Below, in pieces: positions 34,860 to 36,531 of a stretch of DNA of 36,531 bases. A program made the translations under genes and the position numbers. Below the pieces are notes generated by a model, which was given only the letters and a program-made list of their open reading frames with translations, had not been told where the DNA came from and did not search any database. How positions within the stretch are numbered: position 1 is the stretch's first letter; each line of letters begins with the position of its first letter. The DNA is from Gemmataceae bacterium (lineage in GTDB: Bacteria; Planctomycetota; Planctomycetia; Gemmatales; Gemmataceae): positions 1-36,531 of the forward strand of contig SIAJ01000057.1 in the NCBI GenBank assembly GCA_009691845.1, given 5' to 3'.

Positions 34860-35705
34860 ATGAAGATGATGCGGATCGTGTTGACGGCGGCGATCATGTG
34901 GGCGGGCCTCGCCCCGGCCACCTCCTTCGCGCAGGAAGAAGGGCCGGCGCTCGGCGTGGCCGACGTCGTGGCCGTGACCGCGCAGCAGGTGGCGATCATC
35001 GGGACCGCCACCCCGGAGTTGGCCGACATCGGCTTCGCGTACTACGAGGTCCGGGACGACGCCGGGATTCTGGACGACGGGTACTTGCCCGTCCTGCCGG
35101 ACGGCTCCTACCGGACGTACCTGTCGGCCGCCCTCGGGCAAGCGGCCGTGGGCGACATACTCCTTATGCTCTGGAACCCGTTCGCCGATGACACCGCGTG
35201 GCCGGTTCAGATCAACTTTATGATGGGCGGGGACTCGGTCAGCGCGACGTTCACCAGGATCATGGCCACGGGGGACACGGCCCAGATCCGGGCGTTCCTG
35301 GAACTGATGAAGGAGACCGGGCAACTGTCTGCCCAGCAGTACGCGCAACTCCAGGCGCGGTTTTTGGTCGTGCAGGCCGTCGAGGTGGCGGCCGCCGATG
35401 TTGCGGCGGCCGCGCTGGCCGAAACGACGGCGGTGACGGCCGCCAACATCGGCAACCAGGTGACGGTGTTGACGCGGGCGTTATACTTGCACAGCCGGGT
35501 GCCGGCACTCACCCCGAGTACGCGGCTCATCATGCAGGAGGCGGTGCGCCGCCTCCGCGCGGCGCTCGCGAGCTTGCGGGCCCGGCTCGCGGACCCGCGC
35601 AACGCCCGGCAGGCCGACGGGCTGCGGGCGTCGATCGCCGTCCAAGAGGGGCGGCTCACGCAGCTGGTCAACTGGCTGACGACCAACGGCGTCCCGATCC
35701 CGTAA
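34860..35705 (+). CDS. Secreted helical protein of unknown function, GC-rich
   Basis: A 281-residue protein with a signal peptide (MKMMRIVLTAAIMWAGLAPATSFAQ). Its first domain (to about 130) is strand-rich with acidic turns (YYEVRDDAGILDDGYLPVLPDGSY). The second half is Ala-rich and helical and probably coiled (AVRRLRAALASLRARLADPRN, VQEGRLTQLVNWL). I recognise no family. An excellent ribosome binding site AAAGGAG lies seven bases before ATG 34860. Composition is far GC-richer than the genes to the left: one hand-counted line (35581-35640) has 50 G+C of 60, against 36 of 60 at 33901-33960. It appears linked to the SUKH gene downstream, which has a similar composition. Confidence 0.75.
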   Translation: MKMMRIVLTAAIMWAGLAPATSFAQEEGPALGVADVVAVTAQQVAIIGTATPELADIGFAYYEVRDDAGILDDGYLPVLPDGSYRTYLSAALGQAAVGDILLMLWNPFADDTAWPVQINFMMGGDSVSATFTRIMATGDTAQIRAFLELMKETGQLSAQQYAQLQARFLVVQAVEVAAADVAAAALAETTAVTAANIGNQVTVLTRALYLHSRVPALTPSTRLIMQEAVRRLRAALASLRARLADPRNARQADGLRASIAVQEGRLTQLVNWLTTNGVPIP

Positions 35706-35841
35706 CGGCGTGGCGGCGGCCCCGGAAGCGGGGCGATCCGCCGGGGCGCGGGCCGGGCAACGGTTCGCCCCGGCGTCGGTTGCCGCGCTTCCGGGGCCGC
35801 CGGGCCGACCTGTTTCCCATCCTCTGTCAGGAGCCGCCGCC

Positions 35842-36381
35842 GTGTGGGAGTTGATTCAAAGGCATTGGGAGCGCGCCGGCGTCAGCCCCAATCCGGGTGC
35901 CCCCGCCCGCGCGTTCGACGACTTCGAGCGGGACTACGGGGTTCGTGTGCCGGCCGAGGTGCGCGAGTTCTACGCGCACGCGGACGGGATGCCGTCCGGG
36001 GCGTCGGACGGGGAGCTGTTGAGCTTCTACCCGCTGGCGGGGGTCTACCCGGTCCCCGTCGTGTTGCCGACGGGCCACCGGGGGCTGCCGGACTACAACG
36101 GGATCGAGCACGCCCTGCCGGACGCGGCGTCGTATTTCGTGTTCGCGGACTACTCGATGCGGTGCCACGTCTACGCGGTGCGGCTGTCGGCCGACCCGGC
36201 TGCCGCGTGCCCGGTCGTGTGGATTGCCGGCGGCGACAAGTGGGAAGTGCAAGCGGCGTCGTTCGGTGAGTTCCTACGCCTTTACGCCGAGGATCCAGGG
36301 CAAGTGTTGTTTCCTGATGCAAAGCCCGCCGAACCAGGCGCTGCAGATGTAACGTTGAATGTCAAGCCCCGTCTGCCGTGA
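35842..36381 (+). CDS. SMI1/KNR4 (SUKH) family protein
   Basis: A 179-residue protein with the SUKH pattern: ARAFDDFERDYGVRVPAEV with REFYAHADGM, then a variable middle, SYFVFADYSMRCHVYAVRL and the late WEVQAASFGEFLRLYAEDP. Family members act as immunity proteins in contact-dependent or polymorphic toxin systems, or as cytoplasmic regulators. No toxin is seen beside it. Start GTG 35842 has AGGAG eight bases upstream. The gene is GC-rich up to about 36290; its last 25 codons return to ordinary composition, and it overlaps a possible minus-strand frame at the end. Confidence 0.8.
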   Translation: MWELIQRHWERAGVSPNPGAPARAFDDFERDYGVRVPAEVREFYAHADGMPSGASDGELLSFYPLAGVYPVPVVLPTGHRGLPDYNGIEHALPDAASYFVFADYSMRCHVYAVRLSADPAAACPVVWIAGGDKWEVQAASFGEFLRLYAEDPGQVLFPDAKPAEPGAADVTLNVKPRLP

Positions 36382-36529
36382 TGACGGTGTTTTTGGTTGG
36401 CTTCACGTCCCGCGAGCGCGCAGCCTCGCACTGATCCACGCAATCGCATGTGTGGATTCGTGTTCCTCCACTCACTTCTGCGAACCGTTCCTTAACCGTG
36501 CCGTGGGCGATGGGGGGTTGGTGTTCGGG
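36362..36529 (-). CDS. Possible partial gene at the right edge
   Basis: A minus-strand frame of 55 codons is open from the window edge to a TGA at 36362-36364 and reads in part IAHGTVKERFAEVSGG, then HTCDCVDQCEAARSRD. It overlaps the SUKH gene end by 20 bases in convergent direction. I recognise no family and an open frame of this size can occur by chance. Confidence 0.25.
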   Translation of the reverse strand, partial: PEHQPPIAHGTVKERFAEVSGGTRIHTCDCVDQCEAARSRDVKPTKNTVITADGA

Positions 36530-36531
36530 GT

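Noticed and set aside
1..36531. CRISPR array or tRNA/rRNA gene
   Set aside because: No regularly spaced direct repeats of 25-40 bases, and no cloverleaf-like or rRNA-like segment was noticed while reading both strands.

Overview
The window most likely comes from a planctomycete, probably of the Gemmata-type lineage. This rests on two Tat-exported DUF1501 proteins, a small secreted protein with the planctomycete TIGR03000 domain, a DUF3500 Tat protein, PQQ/NHL beta-propeller proteins, a SWIM-SNF2 helicase, a moderately high GC content (about 60 % in a line counted by hand) and many short palindromic repeats between genes. I infer the placement from gene content; there is no rRNA or tRNA in the window to confirm it.

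Layout: 1-147 is the right end of an IS630-type element. 526-6351 holds a lone DUF1501 gene converging on a tightly packed minus-strand operon (DUF1501, NHL propeller, zinc alcohol dehydrogenase), then a TIGR03000 secreted protein. 6407-13482 carries a TMTC-like membrane TPR protein, a SWIM-SNF2 helicase, and a two-gene unit of a short SecA paralogue and a thioesterase. 13998-18358 is a decaying stretch: a hybrid histidine kinase with two frameshifts, then a beta-propeller gene with a stop at a conserved Trp and a repeat at its 5' edge. 18465-26470 has a small lipoprotein, a polytopic membrane protein, an archaeal-type phosphoglycerate mutase, a DUF3500 protein, an Xaa-Pro peptidase and accB-accC. 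26437-31329 has a frameshifted SUKH gene, a YfhO-like membrane protein and biosynthetic arginine decarboxylase. 31560-34737 has a PQQ-like propeller, a relic of dihydrolipoamide dehydrogenase, a small conserved protein and a PfkB kinase. 34800-36300 is a strikingly GC-richer cassette with a secreted helical protein and an intact SUKH protein.

Most genes look like housekeeping or planctomycete-typical genes in short operons. I did not find a clear multi-gene defence or biosynthetic system. The most distinctive signal is in the DNA between genes. Small palindromes with three-base loops occur as oppositely oriented pairs; a REP-like element lies in frame inside the YfhO-like gene; three spacers carry inverted repeats built from 7-14 base units; and a hairpin covers the ribosome binding site of the TMTC-like gene. 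Three genes carry simple inactivating lesions, so either real decay or sequence errors must be considered.
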